The notes beneath the pieces are model-generated. The model saw nothing but the letters and a program-made list of their open reading frames with translations. It did not search any database and was not told the DNA's origin. This document shows positions 15,744 through 24,854 of a stretch of DNA of 64,000 nt, piece by piece. The DNA comes from Rhizobium sp. WSM4643. Lineage in GTDB: Bacteria > Pseudomonadota > Alphaproteobacteria > Rhizobiales > Rhizobiaceae. A program made the position numbers and the translations under genes. The DNA lies in contig NZ_CP104040.1 of NCBI RefSeq assembly GCF_025152745.1, forward strand, positions 186,001 through 250,000. The letters are read 5' to 3'. Positions within the stretch are counted from its first letter, which is position 1. Each line of letters starts with the position of its first letter.

Positions 15744-17738
15744 TCAGAATTCCGTCCAGTCGGGATCCTGGCTCGGCGACTTGCTGCCGCCGGCGCCGAA
15801 GGCGTTGGCGATTTTCTGGCCGAGAGCACGGGCCGGTGAGGCGGCCGGTCGGGCGGCACCTTCGCGGGCGACACGGATCGGAGCTGCCCTGGCTGCCGGG
15901 CGGGCGGCAGCGCGTGGTGCTGCTGTGGCGATTGGCACACTCGTGGTGAAGCCGCCGGTGCCGGTCAGCCTGAACTGGCCGAGCAGGTTGTTGAGCGCTG
16001 CCGCTTCCGTGGCCAGATTGTGGCTGGCGGCGGTGGATTCCTCGACCATCGCCGCATTCTGCTGCGTGCCCTGGTCCATGGTGTTAACCGCGGTGTTGAT
16101 TTCCTGCAGTCCGATCGATTGTTCGCGGGAGGCCTCGGCGATCGCGTGGACGTGCTGGTTGATCTCCTGCACCTCCTGGACGATCGCGTCGAGCGCCTTG
16201 CCGGTCTCGCCGACCAGCGAAACGCCGGTCTGCACATGCGTGCCGGAGGTGCTGATCAGCGCCTTGATTTCCTTGGCGGCCTTCGCCGAGCGCTGGGCGA
16301 GCTCGCGCACTTCCTGGGCGACGACCGCAAAGCCCTTGCCGGCATCGCCGGCGCGGGCGGCTTCGACGCCTGCGTTCAGAGCGAGCAGGTTGGTCTGGAA
16401 GGCGATGTCGTCGATGACGCCGATGATGTTGGAGATTTCGCCAGAGGACTTCTCGATCTGCTGCATGGCGGAAACGGCCTTGCGGACGACCTCGCCCGAT
16501 TTCTCGGCGCCGAGGCGGGTACGGGCGACGAGCTGGCTCGCCTCTTCGGCCCGCTTGGCGGCGTCGCGCACCGTCGTGGTGATCTCCTCCAGCGCCGCTG
16601 CCGTCTCTTCGACGGAGGCCGATTGCTGTTCCGTCCGCTGGGAAAGCTGGTCTGCGGAAGAGCGGATTTCATTGGCGCCGGCGCCGATCGCCCGGGCATT
16701 GGCGCCGACCGTATGCAGGGTTTCGTTGAGCTTCTCGACTGAGTTGTTGAAATCCTCACGCAGCGCATCGAGATGGGCGACGAAGGGTTCGGCGATATGC
16801 GAGGCGAGATCGCCGTCGGCAAGGCGGCGCAGGCCGTCGCCGAGGGCGGTGACGGCGCGGTCGAGTTCGGCTGCTTCGCGGGCCTTCTGCGCCTCGCGGT
16901 CGCGGCGCTCGCTATCGCTGACGTCGCGGTCTGTTTCGGCGCGTGCCTCGATCCGGGCGCGCTCGATCGCGTTGTCGCGGAAGACCGAAACGGCCTTCGC
17001 CATCTGGCCGACTTCGTCGCCGCGGTCGAGGCCGCTGACATCGCTTGTGGTATCGCCCTCGGCGAGCCGGGTCATGCGCTGACGCAGCTGCGTCATCGGA
17101 CCGGCGATGCCCATCTGGGCCACGACCACGCTGAAGCCGACGGCGGCGAGAACCGCGATGCCGATCAGAACGAGACAGAAGACGATCCGTTCGTTGACGG
17201 AAGCCGAGAGCGCGTCGCCGCCATCGGTGAGCATCGCCATCATCGCATCATTGTTGGCGATCATCTTCGGCGTCAGCGCATTGAGCTTGGCGTTGATCAG
17301 GGCAACATTCGCCTGGGCGCCGGCGCCGTCCTTGGCTTTGCTCTGTTCGATGATCTTGGTCGCCAGCGTTTCGATCTCATCGATGCCCGCCTGGATTTCA
17401 TCGATCGCCGGCTTGCGGCTGGGCACCAGCGCCAGCGCCTGCTTCATGCGGTCTCGCGCCTGCGGCAGCTTGCTCGGTGTGGCGAGCGCCGTCTGGAATT
17501 CCGGCGTATCGGGCTTTATGTCGGCAAGCAGGCTTACCTGCAGCACCGAGGCCACCGCCGATGCGCTGGCGCGCGCGCTCAGCATCGAGGCCTGCGCTTC
17601 ATGATCGATGAAGGCGCTGTAGGCGGCGTCCGCATGGCGGAACTCGGCGATGACGTAGACCAGCCCGGCCATCGTGATCAGCCCCATGAGCGCCACGACC
17701 GATATGATTTTTGTCCGGATTTTCAGATGCTTCAGCAT
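15744..17738 (-). CDS. Methyl-accepting chemotaxis protein
   Basis: 664 residues. Span 1 ([23 protein letters not shown]) and span 2 ([21 protein letters not shown], about 186-206) enclose a helical periplasmic sensor. HAMP segments follow, including a second HAMP-like stretch ([13 protein letters not shown]), and then the signalling domain with hairpin tip [32 protein letters not shown]. The C-terminus has a Pro/Ala-rich tail ending DPDWTEF, resembling the CheR/CheB-docking pentapeptide (NWETF type). It senses an unknown ligand and signals to CheA/CheW. Monocistronic. Confidence 0.93.
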   Translation of the reverse strand: MLKHLKIRTKIISVVALMGLITMAGLVYVIAEFRHADAAYSAFIDHEAQASMLSARASASAVASVLQVSLLADIKPDTPEFQTALATPSKLPQARDRMKQALALVPSRKPAIDEIQAGIDEIETLATKIIEQSKAKDGAGAQANVALINAKLNALTPKMIANNDAMMAMLTDGGDALSASVNERIVFCLVLIGIAVLAAVGFSVVVAQMGIAGPMTQLRQRMTRLAEGDTTSDVSGLDRGDEVGQMAKAVSVFRDNAIERARIEARAETDRDVSDSERRDREAQKAREAAELDRAVTALGDGLRRLADGDLASHIAEPFVAHLDALREDFNNSVEKLNETLHTVGANARAIGAGANEIRSSADQLSQRTEQQSASVEETAAALEEITTTVRDAAKRAEEASQLVARTRLGAEKSGEVVRKAVSAMQQIEKSSGEISNIIGVIDDIAFQTNLLALNAGVEAARAGDAGKGFAVVAQEVRELAQRSAKAAKEIKALISTSGTHVQTGVSLVGETGKALDAIVQEVQEINQHVHAIAEASREQSIGLQEINTAVNTMDQGTQQNAAMVEESTAASHNLATEAAALNNLLGQFRLTGTGGFTTSVPIATAAPRAAARPAARAAPIRVAREGAARPAASPARALGQKIANAFGAGGSKSPSQDPDWTEF

Positions 17739-18025
17739 GGAAATGTCACCCGATTGGCTGGGCGTGCTCGCGCGCCCGGTGATGTGAAATCAATTGTTGC
17801 AGAAAAAACGCTGCTTCAATATCGCGGTTTAGGGATTAGGTTTGGGCTGACGCTTGCATCATGCGATCGGCTGGCGGAGTCCGATGTCGTCGCAACAAAT
17901 AAAGGCGATATTCTTTAATTCCGCGCTAACAGAAGGCGGCGGATGACTGTGATTTTTAGGGGCTGACTTGTCGTCCAGCGCGTTGTGTCCGATGTGCGTT
18001 GATGGCTGCCCCTCACCCTAACCCT
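17739..18025. other. Region between the chemoreceptor gene and the first IS
   Basis: It holds the upstream region of the chemoreceptor gene and, from about 18009, the left end of a RIME repeat interrupted at 18026. No gene seen. Confidence 0.5.
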
Positions 18026-19399
18026 CATATGCGCTAGGTTTAGCGCTGGACATAAGGAATCTGGTTGTGATTCAAGCTTTGGATGAAGATTCGTCCTGAG
18101 ATTTTGGATCATTGGCCGGAAGTGCGCGCGCGGCTTCCGGCGGGTTTTGACCTGGAAGCAACGGCGCGGTTGCGCGGTGCTTTTACGCGGGTCCGCGAAA
18201 TCAAGAATGCCGAGACGCTGTTGCGGCTGGCACTTGCCTATGGCGGCCTTGGCATGTCGCTGCGCGAGACCTGTGCATGGGCCGAAGCGGGCGGGATTGC
18301 CCGCTTGTCAGACCCATCGCTGCTCGAGCGGCTGTGCAAAGCGGCGCCTTGGCTTGGCGACATCGTCGCCGCGCTGATTGCCGAACAGGCCAAAGTGCCG
18401 GCGGGGCGCTTTGCGGGCTATCGCTTGCGTGTGCTCGATGGAACGTCGATCTGCCATCCGGGTGCTGACCGCACGACATGGCGGCTGCATGTCGGCTACG
18501 ACTTGGCAACGGCTCAGGTCGATCAGCTTGAATTGACCGACATCCATGGTGCCGAGAACCTTCAGCGCCTTACCTATGCAGCCGGCGATATCGTGCTGGC
18601 CGATCGCTACTATGCAAGACCGCGCGACCTGCGGCCGGTGATCGATGCCGGTGCAGACTTCATCGTGCGGACCGGCTGGAACTCGTTGCGCCTGTTGCAG
18701 ACGAATGGCGAGCCCTTCGATCTGTTTGCCGCGCTCGCCGCTCAGCAAGAGCAGGAAGGCGAGGTGCAGGTTCGTGTCCACGAAGGCATAACGGGGACGC
18801 CGCCAACGCCGCCGCTGGTCCTGCGCCTCATTGTCCGGCGCAAGGATCCGCAACAGGCCCAAGCCGAGCAGGAGCGTCTGCTCAAAGCCGCCCGCAAGCA
18901 CGGCAAACAACCCGATCCGCGCAGTCTCGAGGCAGCGAAGTACATTCTGCTGCTGACTTCGCTGCCGGCCACCACCTTCCCGCCGGCCGATATCCTCACC
19001 CTCTATCGCTTCCGCTGGCAAATCGAGCTGGCGTTCAAACGGTTCAAGAGCCTGGCCGGCCTCGACAGCTTGCCGGCCAAGAAGCCGGAACTGGCCCAGG
19101 CATGGCTCTACGCCAGGCTGATCGTTGCCATCATCGCCGAACAGATTGCCGGGCAAGTCCCGGACTCTCCCCCCTCTGGATGCGGCAACCCCACCGGCTA
19201 GCCCCCCATTGGCAAGTCCTTCGCGCTGGCGTCTCATGAAGTTAGCCTTGGCCACCATTTGCGCCGCCATCCGCGGACCACTTCTGTGGCAGGCCGTCCG
19301 TAATCTCCTCACGCGAAGTCGTCGCCACCTCTGCGAGCCGCCGCGACGACGCCGAAAACAATGCGATTATCTCCGCGCCCGCCTAACCTAGCGCATATG
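18026..19399 (+). mobile_element. IS4-family insertion sequence (element A), complete ends
   Basis: Terminal inverted repeats begin CATATGCGCTAGGTT at 18026 and its complement ends at 19399. An 11-base direct repeat ACCCTAACCCT flanks it (18015-18025 and 19400-19410). Joining the flanks restores the RIME sequence CCCTCACCCTAACCCTCTCC, as seen intact near 61955, which proves insertion into the repeat. Length 1374 bases with one transposase. Confidence 0.93.
18083..19201 (+). CDS. IS4-family transposase, frameshifted near the C-terminus
   Basis: 372 residues with DDE catalytic landmarks: VLDGTSIC (first Asp), VLADRYYA (second Asp), and YRFRWQIELAFKRFK, which fits the Y(2)R(3)E(6)K signature of the IS4 family with its Glu. 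The frame ends with SGCGNPTG, but the +1 frame continues from the six-C run at 19169-19174 as LPPLDAATPP through to CEPPRRRRKQ and a stop at 19391. The expected C-terminus is therefore out of frame: a one-base indel (five C would restore it) or a frameshift signal. Catalytic residues are all upstream of the shift. Confidence 0.88.
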   Translation: MKIRPEILDHWPEVRARLPAGFDLEATARLRGAFTRVREIKNAETLLRLALAYGGLGMSLRETCAWAEAGGIARLSDPSLLERLCKAAPWLGDIVAALIAEQAKVPAGRFAGYRLRVLDGTSICHPGADRTTWRLHVGYDLATAQVDQLELTDIHGAENLQRLTYAAGDIVLADRYYARPRDLRPVIDAGADFIVRTGWNSLRLLQTNGEPFDLFAALAAQQEQEGEVQVRVHEGITGTPPTPPLVLRLIVRRKDPQQAQAEQERLLKAARKHGKQPDPRSLEAAKYILLLTSLPATTFPPADILTLYRFRWQIELAFKRFKSLAGLDSLPAKKPELAQAWLYARLIVAIIAEQIAGQVPDSPPSGCGNPTG

Positions 19400-19425
19400 A
19401 CCCTAACCCTCTCCCCGTTCTGACG

Positions 19426-20733
19426 CTAGGGCATATACATATCTCGCAAAGCCCATCCATCGGCGACGGCTCGAAAGTATTTGAGGCCGTTGAAGAAGGT
19501 GATTGGGCCCGGCGGCTTGGCCGAGGCGTAGCCGTTCCAGCCGCCGAGCTTGGCGATGATCCAGGCGGCCCAAGCCAGCGAGGCCTTAGAGTGGGGATTG
19601 GACTGCAGCTTGGTTGTGCCCTTGAAACGGCTTTCGAGGGCGGCGAGGGTATCGATCTCGGCTGCCGTGAAGGTCAGGCTTGCCGGCTGGTGATCGCCGC
19701 CGCTGCGGGCTTGGACGAGCTGGAGGACGATTGCTGCGGCCTTGGCGGCGATGGCGACGAGCTTTTCCAGCCGTGCCGCCAGATGCAACTGGCTGTCCTC
19801 GATCTTGAAGCCTTGGTTCTTCATCACCCGAAAGAACTGCTCGATCATCCAGCGCTGCTTGTACCAGGCGACGATCTGCCAGGCATCGGCCGGGCTGCTG
19901 AGCCAATGGGTGGTCAGGAGCAGCCAGTGCAAGGGCTCGACACCGTCGGGGGCGGCCGGTTCAACGATCTCGACCCAGCTCAGCCTGACGCCATCGGGCA
20001 GGCTTACCTCGCGCAGGTTTTGCGGCCGCCGGATCGTCGCTTCGCCGAAGCGCAGGCACACCGTCGCCTGCCGCGCCGGACGGTCGGCGCGCTCGCGCAG
20101 ATCAATCGTCTGAGTATCGCAAAACGCCACCGTTTCGACCGCGCGGCGCAGTTTGGAACCGTCGATGAGCGCATGGTCATGCATGACGCGCGACAAAAGA
20201 TCGAAGCGCCGATCGGGCAGGCGCGCCCACATGATGAAGAAGTCACCCTCCCGGTCGGCGATCGCCGTGACCCGGGCCGCACGCGAAAGCACCAGTTTGG
20301 CCGCCTCTGCCGTCTCCACCCAGCGCCGCGATTCCTTTTCGTTCAACGGCCGCTCGGCATGCGGCGTAAGCTCTTCGCTACCCCGCGTCCAGACCCGGCC
20401 GCCCACCAGGCCAAGGCAGCTGCCGGTGTCGGCATCGAGCGCCAGCATCGGATGCAGCAAAAGGCCAAAGCAATTGCCTTTTTTGATCTTGCCCAATTCC
20501 CGCCGGCTGTCCGGCGTCGTCGCAAACTTGATCTCGCTGGTGTCCTGCAGCGCCAGCACGTGGCGACCCTCAACCGCAGACCGGGTCTCCTGGCTCCAGC
20601 CGGCAATGATCTCTTCCACGCTCACCGCACTGTTGTTGAGAAAACGCCCGAACCGGATCTCCTGCGAATGGTTGCCCTCGGCCAACTGGCGAAGGCAAAC
20701 CGTCTCGCGCAGCACAATGCGACGGAGCAGCAC
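19426..20733 (-). CDS. IS4-family (Tn5-like) transposase, N-terminus in another frame
   Basis: 435 residues with DDE motifs ALQDTSEIKF and TAIADREGDFF, and YKQRWMIEQFFRVMK (Y-R-E-K signature). The visible frame starts at a GTG inside the gene. The natural N-terminus (MDVGHDFSLGRFGDRRLDKGG, beginning near 20798) lies in a different frame and joins at AAAGGGGGG (20736-20744). A seventh G, or a -1 slip on the G run, would restore continuity. So it is either disabled by a homopolymer deletion or uses frameshifting. Confidence 0.85.
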   Translation of the reverse strand: MLLRRIVLRETVCLRQLAEGNHSQEIRFGRFLNNSAVSVEEIIAGWSQETRSAVEGRHVLALQDTSEIKFATTPDSRRELGKIKKGNCFGLLLHPMLALDADTGSCLGLVGGRVWTRGSEELTPHAERPLNEKESRRWVETAEAAKLVLSRAARVTAIADREGDFFIMWARLPDRRFDLLSRVMHDHALIDGSKLRRAVETVAFCDTQTIDLRERADRPARQATVCLRFGEATIRRPQNLREVSLPDGVRLSWVEIVEPAAPDGVEPLHWLLLTTHWLSSPADAWQIVAWYKQRWMIEQFFRVMKNQGFKIEDSQLHLAARLEKLVAIAAKAAAIVLQLVQARSGGDHQPASLTFTAAEIDTLAALESRFKGTTKLQSNPHSKASLAWAAWIIAKLGGWNGYASAKPPGPITFFNGLKYFRAVADGWALRDMYMP

Positions 20734-20912
20734 CGCCCCCCTTTATCGAGACGACGATCTCCAAACCGGCCCAACGAAAAATCATGCCCTACATCCATCG
20801 GCGACGCTCCCAAATCAAAACGTCGCCAAAACAATCATACAGCCCGCAGTAAAGGAATCCGACCCCCGCAAACCGAGTCAATCCGTCGCACCCACTTATG
20901 TATATGCCCTAG
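19426..20912 (-). mobile_element. IS4-family insertion sequence (element B), complete ends
   Basis: Inverted repeats start CTAGGGCATATACATA at 19426 and end with the complement at 20912. The 10-base direct repeat CGTTCTGACG flanks it (19416-19425 and 20913-20922). Removing the element and one repeat copy rebuilds a RIME hairpin, CTCTCCCCGT-TCTG-ACGGGGAGAG. Only 15 bases of RIME separate it from element A, apart from the duplications. The outermost CTA of the left end supplies the transposase stop codon. Length 1487 bases. Confidence 0.93.
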
Positions 20913-21035
20913 CGTTCTGACGGGGAGAGGGGACGTGCCATGCGAAAGGCCTGCGGGGGACGGAGAGGTTGCGGCTTGTCCCTTCTCCCCGCCCGCGGGG
21001 AGAAGGTGGCGGCAGCCGGATGAGGGGCTGCTCTC
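20913..21035. repeat. Right part of the RIME repeat interrupted by both IS elements
   Basis: Continues as GGGGAGAGGGGACGTGCCATG, then CTTCTCCCCGCCCGCGGGGAGAAG and GCCGGATGAGGGGCTG. With 18009-18025 and 19400-19425 it reconstitutes one long element like that at 61955-62095. Confidence 0.8.
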
Positions 21036-21191
21036 GTCGACTCCTGGGCGGGGATGGCGCATGAAGGCTTCCTATGCATGGCAACCCCCATCCGCTCCCC
21101 CTCCTCCCACGCATATTCCCCACCACGCATGACTCTGATAATCTCGCCGACGCCGCAATGCTTCGCGCTTAACCCAGAGACCACAATCACG

Positions 21192-22067
21192 ATGATGCAA
21201 TCAAAGCTGGCATCCCTGACTCTGAAGGGTTTTTTCGCGCTGGGGCTGTTTCTCGGCCCGCTTTTTTCAAGTTTTGCCGCATTGGCCCAGCAGGCGGCGC
21301 CCTCGCTGCCGCTGCTCTTCGATGCACGCGAACGTCTTGCCAGGCCCGATCTCTCCTCGCTGGTGCGATTGCGCTTCCTGACCTCGGTCGATTTCCCGCC
21401 CTTCAATTTCACCGATCAGAACGGCAAGCTCTCCGGCTTCAATGTCGACCTCGCCCGCGAAATCTGCAGCGAGTTGGAGATTTCAGACAAGTGCCAGATC
21501 CAGGCGCTCCCCTTTGCCGACCTCAAGGATGCGCTCGCCGCCTCACAGGGCGATGCCATCATCGCCGGTCTTGCCGTGACCCCGGAGTTGCGGCGGCAAT
21601 TCGTCTTCTCCAGGCCTTATCTGATGTTGCCGGCGCGCTTCGTGCGCAATCTCGCCGTGCCGCTCGACGGAAAGACCGCTGCCGCGCTTTCCAGCCATCC
21701 GGTCGGCGTCGTCAGGGGGACGGTGCATGAGGCGATGCTGGCGGCCTTTTTCCCGACGCTCAAGGCCGAGCCGTTCGATACGAAGGACGCCCTGCTGGCG
21801 GCGCTCAAGGACCGCAAGGTCGATGCCGCCTTTGCCGATGCGCTGCAGCTTTCCTTCTGGGTCTCTTCGCCGGCCTCAGCCAAATGCTGCGCGCTGTTCG
21901 ACGGCCCTTATCTCTCCGAGCATTTCCTCGGCGAGGGCATGACGATCATGCTGCGGCAGAAGGACAGCGTGCTGACATCCGCCATCGATCACGCGCTCGC
22001 CACGCTGTCGCGCAACGGCCGTCTCCAGGAAATCTATCTGCGCTACTTTCCCTACGGGCTCTATTGA
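21192..22067 (+). CDS. Periplasmic solute-binding protein, family 3
   Basis: 291 residues from ATG 21192. A signal peptide (LTLKGFFALGLFLGPLFSSFAALAQQ) leads into a SBP_bac_3 domain: LRFLTSVDFPPFNFTDQNGKLSGFNVDLAREIC, the signature of amino-acid and opine binding proteins, then ALAASQGDAIIAGLAVTPELRRQFVFSRPYL and DALLAALKDRKVDAAFADA, ending MLRQKDSVLTSAIDHALA. No permease or ATPase gene is adjacent, so it is an orphan binding protein serving a remote ABC transporter or a sensor. Ligand unknown. Confidence 0.85.
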   Translation: MMQSKLASLTLKGFFALGLFLGPLFSSFAALAQQAAPSLPLLFDARERLARPDLSSLVRLRFLTSVDFPPFNFTDQNGKLSGFNVDLAREICSELEISDKCQIQALPFADLKDALAASQGDAIIAGLAVTPELRRQFVFSRPYLMLPARFVRNLAVPLDGKTAAALSSHPVGVVRGTVHEAMLAAFFPTLKAEPFDTKDALLAALKDRKVDAAFADALQLSFWVSSPASAKCCALFDGPYLSEHFLGEGMTIMLRQKDSVLTSAIDHALATLSRNGRLQEIYLRYFPYGLY

Positions 22068-22091
22068 AGCCGCAGTCTAAATTGCTCGCCT

Positions 22092-22505
22092 TCAGCCCTT
22101 GCGGAAGCGCGCAATCGCACTGCGCTCGATCGCCGCGCAGGTGAGCTTGTCGAGACCGAGCCGGTCGCGCAGCAGGCTAAGCAGCCGCAATTCCTCCGCC
22201 TTCACCGAGAGATCGGCCGAGGCCACCTCGACGGCCAGCGCATAGGCCGTGTCGTAGAGTTTCGCGGGCAGCGTGTCGCGCACGGTTTCGAGCACGACGT
22301 CGAGACCTTCCGGCCCGGCGAGCAGCGCGGCGCAGTCGCGCGCCACCGCAATTAGCTTGTCGTCATCGAAATCCTGGAAAACAGGCAGGAATCCGATCAG
22401 TTGGCCGATCCTCTCCAACTCCCTGTCGTTCATCGTGCTGTCGACGGCGGATGCCATCACCATCACGTAGATCAGCGCGTCATGAGCAGAAAGCGGCTTG
22501 TTCAT
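22092..22505 (-). CDS. TerB-like protein
   Basis: 137 residues, all helical in appearance, cytoplasmic. The pattern ALIYVMVMASAVDSTMNDRELERIGQLI with a second acidic repeat (ALAVEVASADLSVKAEELRLLSLLRDRLGL) is that of the TerB/DjlA helical fold, where acidic residues bind metal. Linked with tellurite and stress response in some bacteria, but stand-alone alphaproteobacterial copies have no proven role. Monocistronic; converges on the binding-protein gene with a 24-base gap. Confidence 0.75.
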   Translation of the reverse strand: MNKPLSAHDALIYVMVMASAVDSTMNDRELERIGQLIGFLPVFQDFDDDKLIAVARDCAALLAGPEGLDVVLETVRDTLPAKLYDTAYALAVEVASADLSVKAEELRLLSLLRDRLGLDKLTCAAIERSAIARFRKG

Positions 22506-22607
22506 CTCTGATTCCTTTTTCGATCAGCCCAGATTAGGAACTGGCGACAGCCATTACAAGGGATCGGCCCGATCCGGGCTGTCCGAACGCTTGCCAAGGC
22601 TGCCGGT

Positions 22608-23318
22608 TTATTTGCGGTGTGGATCGTCGCCGTAAAGGCCTTTTCCTGCCTGCCTGGCCTTTTCGGCGGCAGCCGCAAGCGGCGAACCCACTGCGGCTTC
22701 CGCCCAGCCGTTTTCGGCGAGCCATGCGCCGAGATCCTCTGCGCCGAGCCGGCAGGCAGCCGTTAGTGTTTCCTTCCATTCCACGGTGTCGAGATCGCAG
22801 GTGACGCTGCGATTGCGCAACAGCAGGCGCAGCGCCGTTTTCGCCATCATGCCGCAGGGCCACTGCCGGCCCACCGGTCCGCATATCCTATCGACCGGCG
22901 TCGGCACGATGCCGGCAAGCTGAAGCCTGCGCTCGCCAAAGGAAAGCATGCCTGCATTGTCGACCGCCGGCCGCGCCAGCTCCATCGCCTTTTTCGCGGC
23001 AGGACTTGCCGCTTGCTGGGTGGCGGTCTGCGCTTGCTGAGTGACATCGGCGGATTTGGCTGCCGCGCTTTCGCTTGGTCTCGAAGCGGGTGGGGCGGCC
23101 GGTTCTGCTGAGCGAGCAATCATTTCGGCACGCTCGTCCGACATCGCCGCGGGTTCGCCGGCTTCGGGGGCCGCATCCGCCGGTGCGGTCGCGGTCGCCT
23201 CTGCGGACGCCCTTGCGTCGCCGGCAGTGCCGCCGCCAAGCCTTGCTTCGCCCGCCATCAGCAGGCCGACCACCACTAGCATCCCGGTGATACCTGTGAT
23301 GAAGGCGGCAGGGCGCAT
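22608..23318 (-). CDS. Membrane-anchored or exported protein with degenerate nuclease-like C-terminus
   Basis: 236 residues. N-terminal span or uncleaved signal (AAFITGITGMLVVVGLLMAG), an Ala/Glu/Ser-rich low-complexity linker to about residue 110, then LSFGERRLQLAGIVPTP, ICG, MMAKTALRLLLRNRSVTCDLD, ACRLGAEDLGAWLAENGWAEA and EKARQAGKGLYGDDP. The spacing recalls the staphylococcal-nuclease fold, but I cannot find the full catalytic Arg/Asp/Glu set, so activity is doubtful. The S24 repressor gene ends 11 bases upstream on the same strand, so the two may be co-transcribed. Confidence 0.6.
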   Translation of the reverse strand: MRPAAFITGITGMLVVVGLLMAGEARLGGGTAGDARASAEATATAPADAAPEAGEPAAMSDERAEMIARSAEPAAPPASRPSESAAAKSADVTQQAQTATQQAASPAAKKAMELARPAVDNAGMLSFGERRLQLAGIVPTPVDRICGPVGRQWPCGMMAKTALRLLLRNRSVTCDLDTVEWKETLTAACRLGAEDLGAWLAENGWAEAAVGSPLAAAAEKARQAGKGLYGDDPHRK

Positions 23319-23329
23319 GGAATATCTTC

Positions 23330-23992
23330 CTATTGACTGGCCCAGATGATGCGGGCGATCCAGTCGACGTCGGAAAGCTCGAAGGTGCGGTTGGGATGTT
23401 CGGGATTGAGCGACATCAACTCGATCGACCGCGGGCTCTGGCGCAGCAGCACCTTGGCCATCACCTCGCCCTCGTTTGTGCGCACGACGACGCGGTCGTT
23501 GCGGCGCACCTGTGCCCCCGGTTCGACGATCAGCACGTCGCCGTCGCGGTAGAGCGGCATCATGCTTTCGCCCTGCACCTCCAGCGCATAGACACCGGCC
23601 TTCCGTGCCGGGGCTGCCGGAAATTCCACCACGTCCCAGCCCTGGCCGGCTGGAAAGCCGCCATCGTCGAAGAAGCCGCCGGCGCCGGCTTGAGCGAAGC
23701 CGAGCAGCGGAATGGAGTTGCCTCGCTGGGGAAATGCGCCTTCCTGCCGTCCGAAAGCACCGTCCGGCCGCATGAAGGCCAGAAACTGCTCCATGCTCGC
23801 GCCTGTGGCGTCGAGCACCTTGGCGATCGATTCCGTCGAGGGCCAGCGCAGCCGTCCATCGGCGGAAAGGCGTTTCGATTTGTTGAAGGAGGTCGGGTCG
23901 AGCCCCGCGCGCCGCGCAAGTCCGGATGGCGTCAGCTCGTGCCGTTCGGCAAGCCTGTCGAGCGCTTCCCAGATCTGGTTGTGTGACAGCAT
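23330..23992 (-). CDS. XRE-type repressor with S24 (LexA-like) peptidase domain
   Basis: 220 residues. N-terminal helix-turn-helix (LTPSGLARRAGLDPTSFNKSKR, about 20-41) and C-terminal S24 domain with nucleophile Ser143 (GESMMPLYRDGD) and Lys180 (GEVMAKVL); the 37-residue separation equals that in LexA. Ala-Gly pairs around 102-105 are possible self-cleavage sites. The family includes phage CI-like and SOS-type repressors, but here no phage genes are nearby, suggesting a domesticated stress regulator. No clear operator was identified upstream. Confidence 0.85.
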   Translation of the reverse strand: MLSHNQIWEALDRLAERHELTPSGLARRAGLDPTSFNKSKRLSADGRLRWPSTESIAKVLDATGASMEQFLAFMRPDGAFGRQEGAFPQRGNSIPLLGFAQAGAGGFFDDGGFPAGQGWDVVEFPAAPARKAGVYALEVQGESMMPLYRDGDVLIVEPGAQVRRNDRVVVRTNEGEVMAKVLLRQSPRSIELMSLNPEHPNRTFELSDVDWIARIIWASQ

Positions 23993-24114
23993 GCGCGATT
24001 CCGTCGCGGCTCATTCAACGCCGCGCTTCAACCCGGCGGAATATTAATCGACCGTGCCGCCTGAGTAAAGATGAAAGAGGAATAAAATCCTGTTTCCAAA
24101 GGGAAATGTATCGC

Positions 24115-24762
24115 TCAGGCGACCATCGCCATATTGATCTTGCCGAGCTGGATGACCGCCTGCGTCCGGCTGTCGACATCGAGTTTCAACAGGATCGCCG
24201 AGACATGCGCCTTGATGGTCGCCTCGGAGACGCCGAGTTCGTAGGCGATCTGCTTGTTCAGCAGCCCTTCGCCGAGCATGGTCAGCACCCGGCTCTGCTG
24301 CGGCGTCAGCGTATGCAGGCGGTGGATCAGGTCGGCGACATCGGGATCTTGCTCTTGGCCGTCGCGATAGCTCTCGGGCGTGGCAATGTCGCCGGCAAGC
24401 ACCGTCTGGATGCTGCGGCGGATGTCGTCGATGCCGGAGGATTTCGAAATGAAGCCAGAAGCACCGAGTTCCAGCGCCCGGCGGATGGTCGTCGCGTCGT
24501 CGGTCGCCGACACGATGACGATCGGCAGGCTGGCGAATTCGGAGCGCAGCGCCATCAGGCCGGAAAAGCCGCTGACCCCGGGCATGGCGAGGTCGAGTAG
24601 CATCAGGTCGGCATCCGCATGGGCGCCGGCGGCCCGGCGCGCGGCGGCGAAATCGCCGGCCTCGACGATCGATTGCCGGCCTTCCATGCCGATCACCGCC
24701 TGGCGCAGCGCGTCACGGAAAAGCGGGTGATCGTCCGCAATGATGATGGTGTGTTCCTGCAT
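24115..24762 (-). CDS. NarL/LuxR-type response regulator
   Basis: 215 residues from ATG 24762, which is preceded by GGGAGGGAG. Receiver domain: acidic pair Asp10-Asp11, phospho-acceptor Asp57 (LMLLDLAMPG), and the conserved Lys in GFISKSS. C-terminal LuxR-type HTH: LTPQQSRVLTMLGEGLLNKQIAYELGVSEATIKAHVSAILLKLDV. No histidine kinase is adjacent. The SSF-hybrid kinase at 56437-59961 belongs to a class that often works with regulators of this type, but a link is only speculation. Confidence 0.9.
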   Translation of the reverse strand: MQEHTIIIADDHPLFRDALRQAVIGMEGRQSIVEAGDFAAARRAAGAHADADLMLLDLAMPGVSGFSGLMALRSEFASLPIVIVSATDDATTIRRALELGASGFISKSSGIDDIRRSIQTVLAGDIATPESYRDGQEQDPDVADLIHRLHTLTPQQSRVLTMLGEGLLNKQIAYELGVSEATIKAHVSAILLKLDVDSRTQAVIQLGKINMAMVA

Positions 24763-24854
24763 CGAAAACTCCCTCCCAAGAGCCCGATCATGCCTTGCAT
24801 GCGACGCCATCCCTCCGCGTTGCATGCCGGCTTGCTCATACCGACTATATCAGA

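Noticed and set aside
19591..21132. Plus-strand frame of 513 residues
   Set aside because: It runs antisense through the element B transposase, whose DDE motifs and terminal repeats are clear; the plus frame has no recognisable domain.
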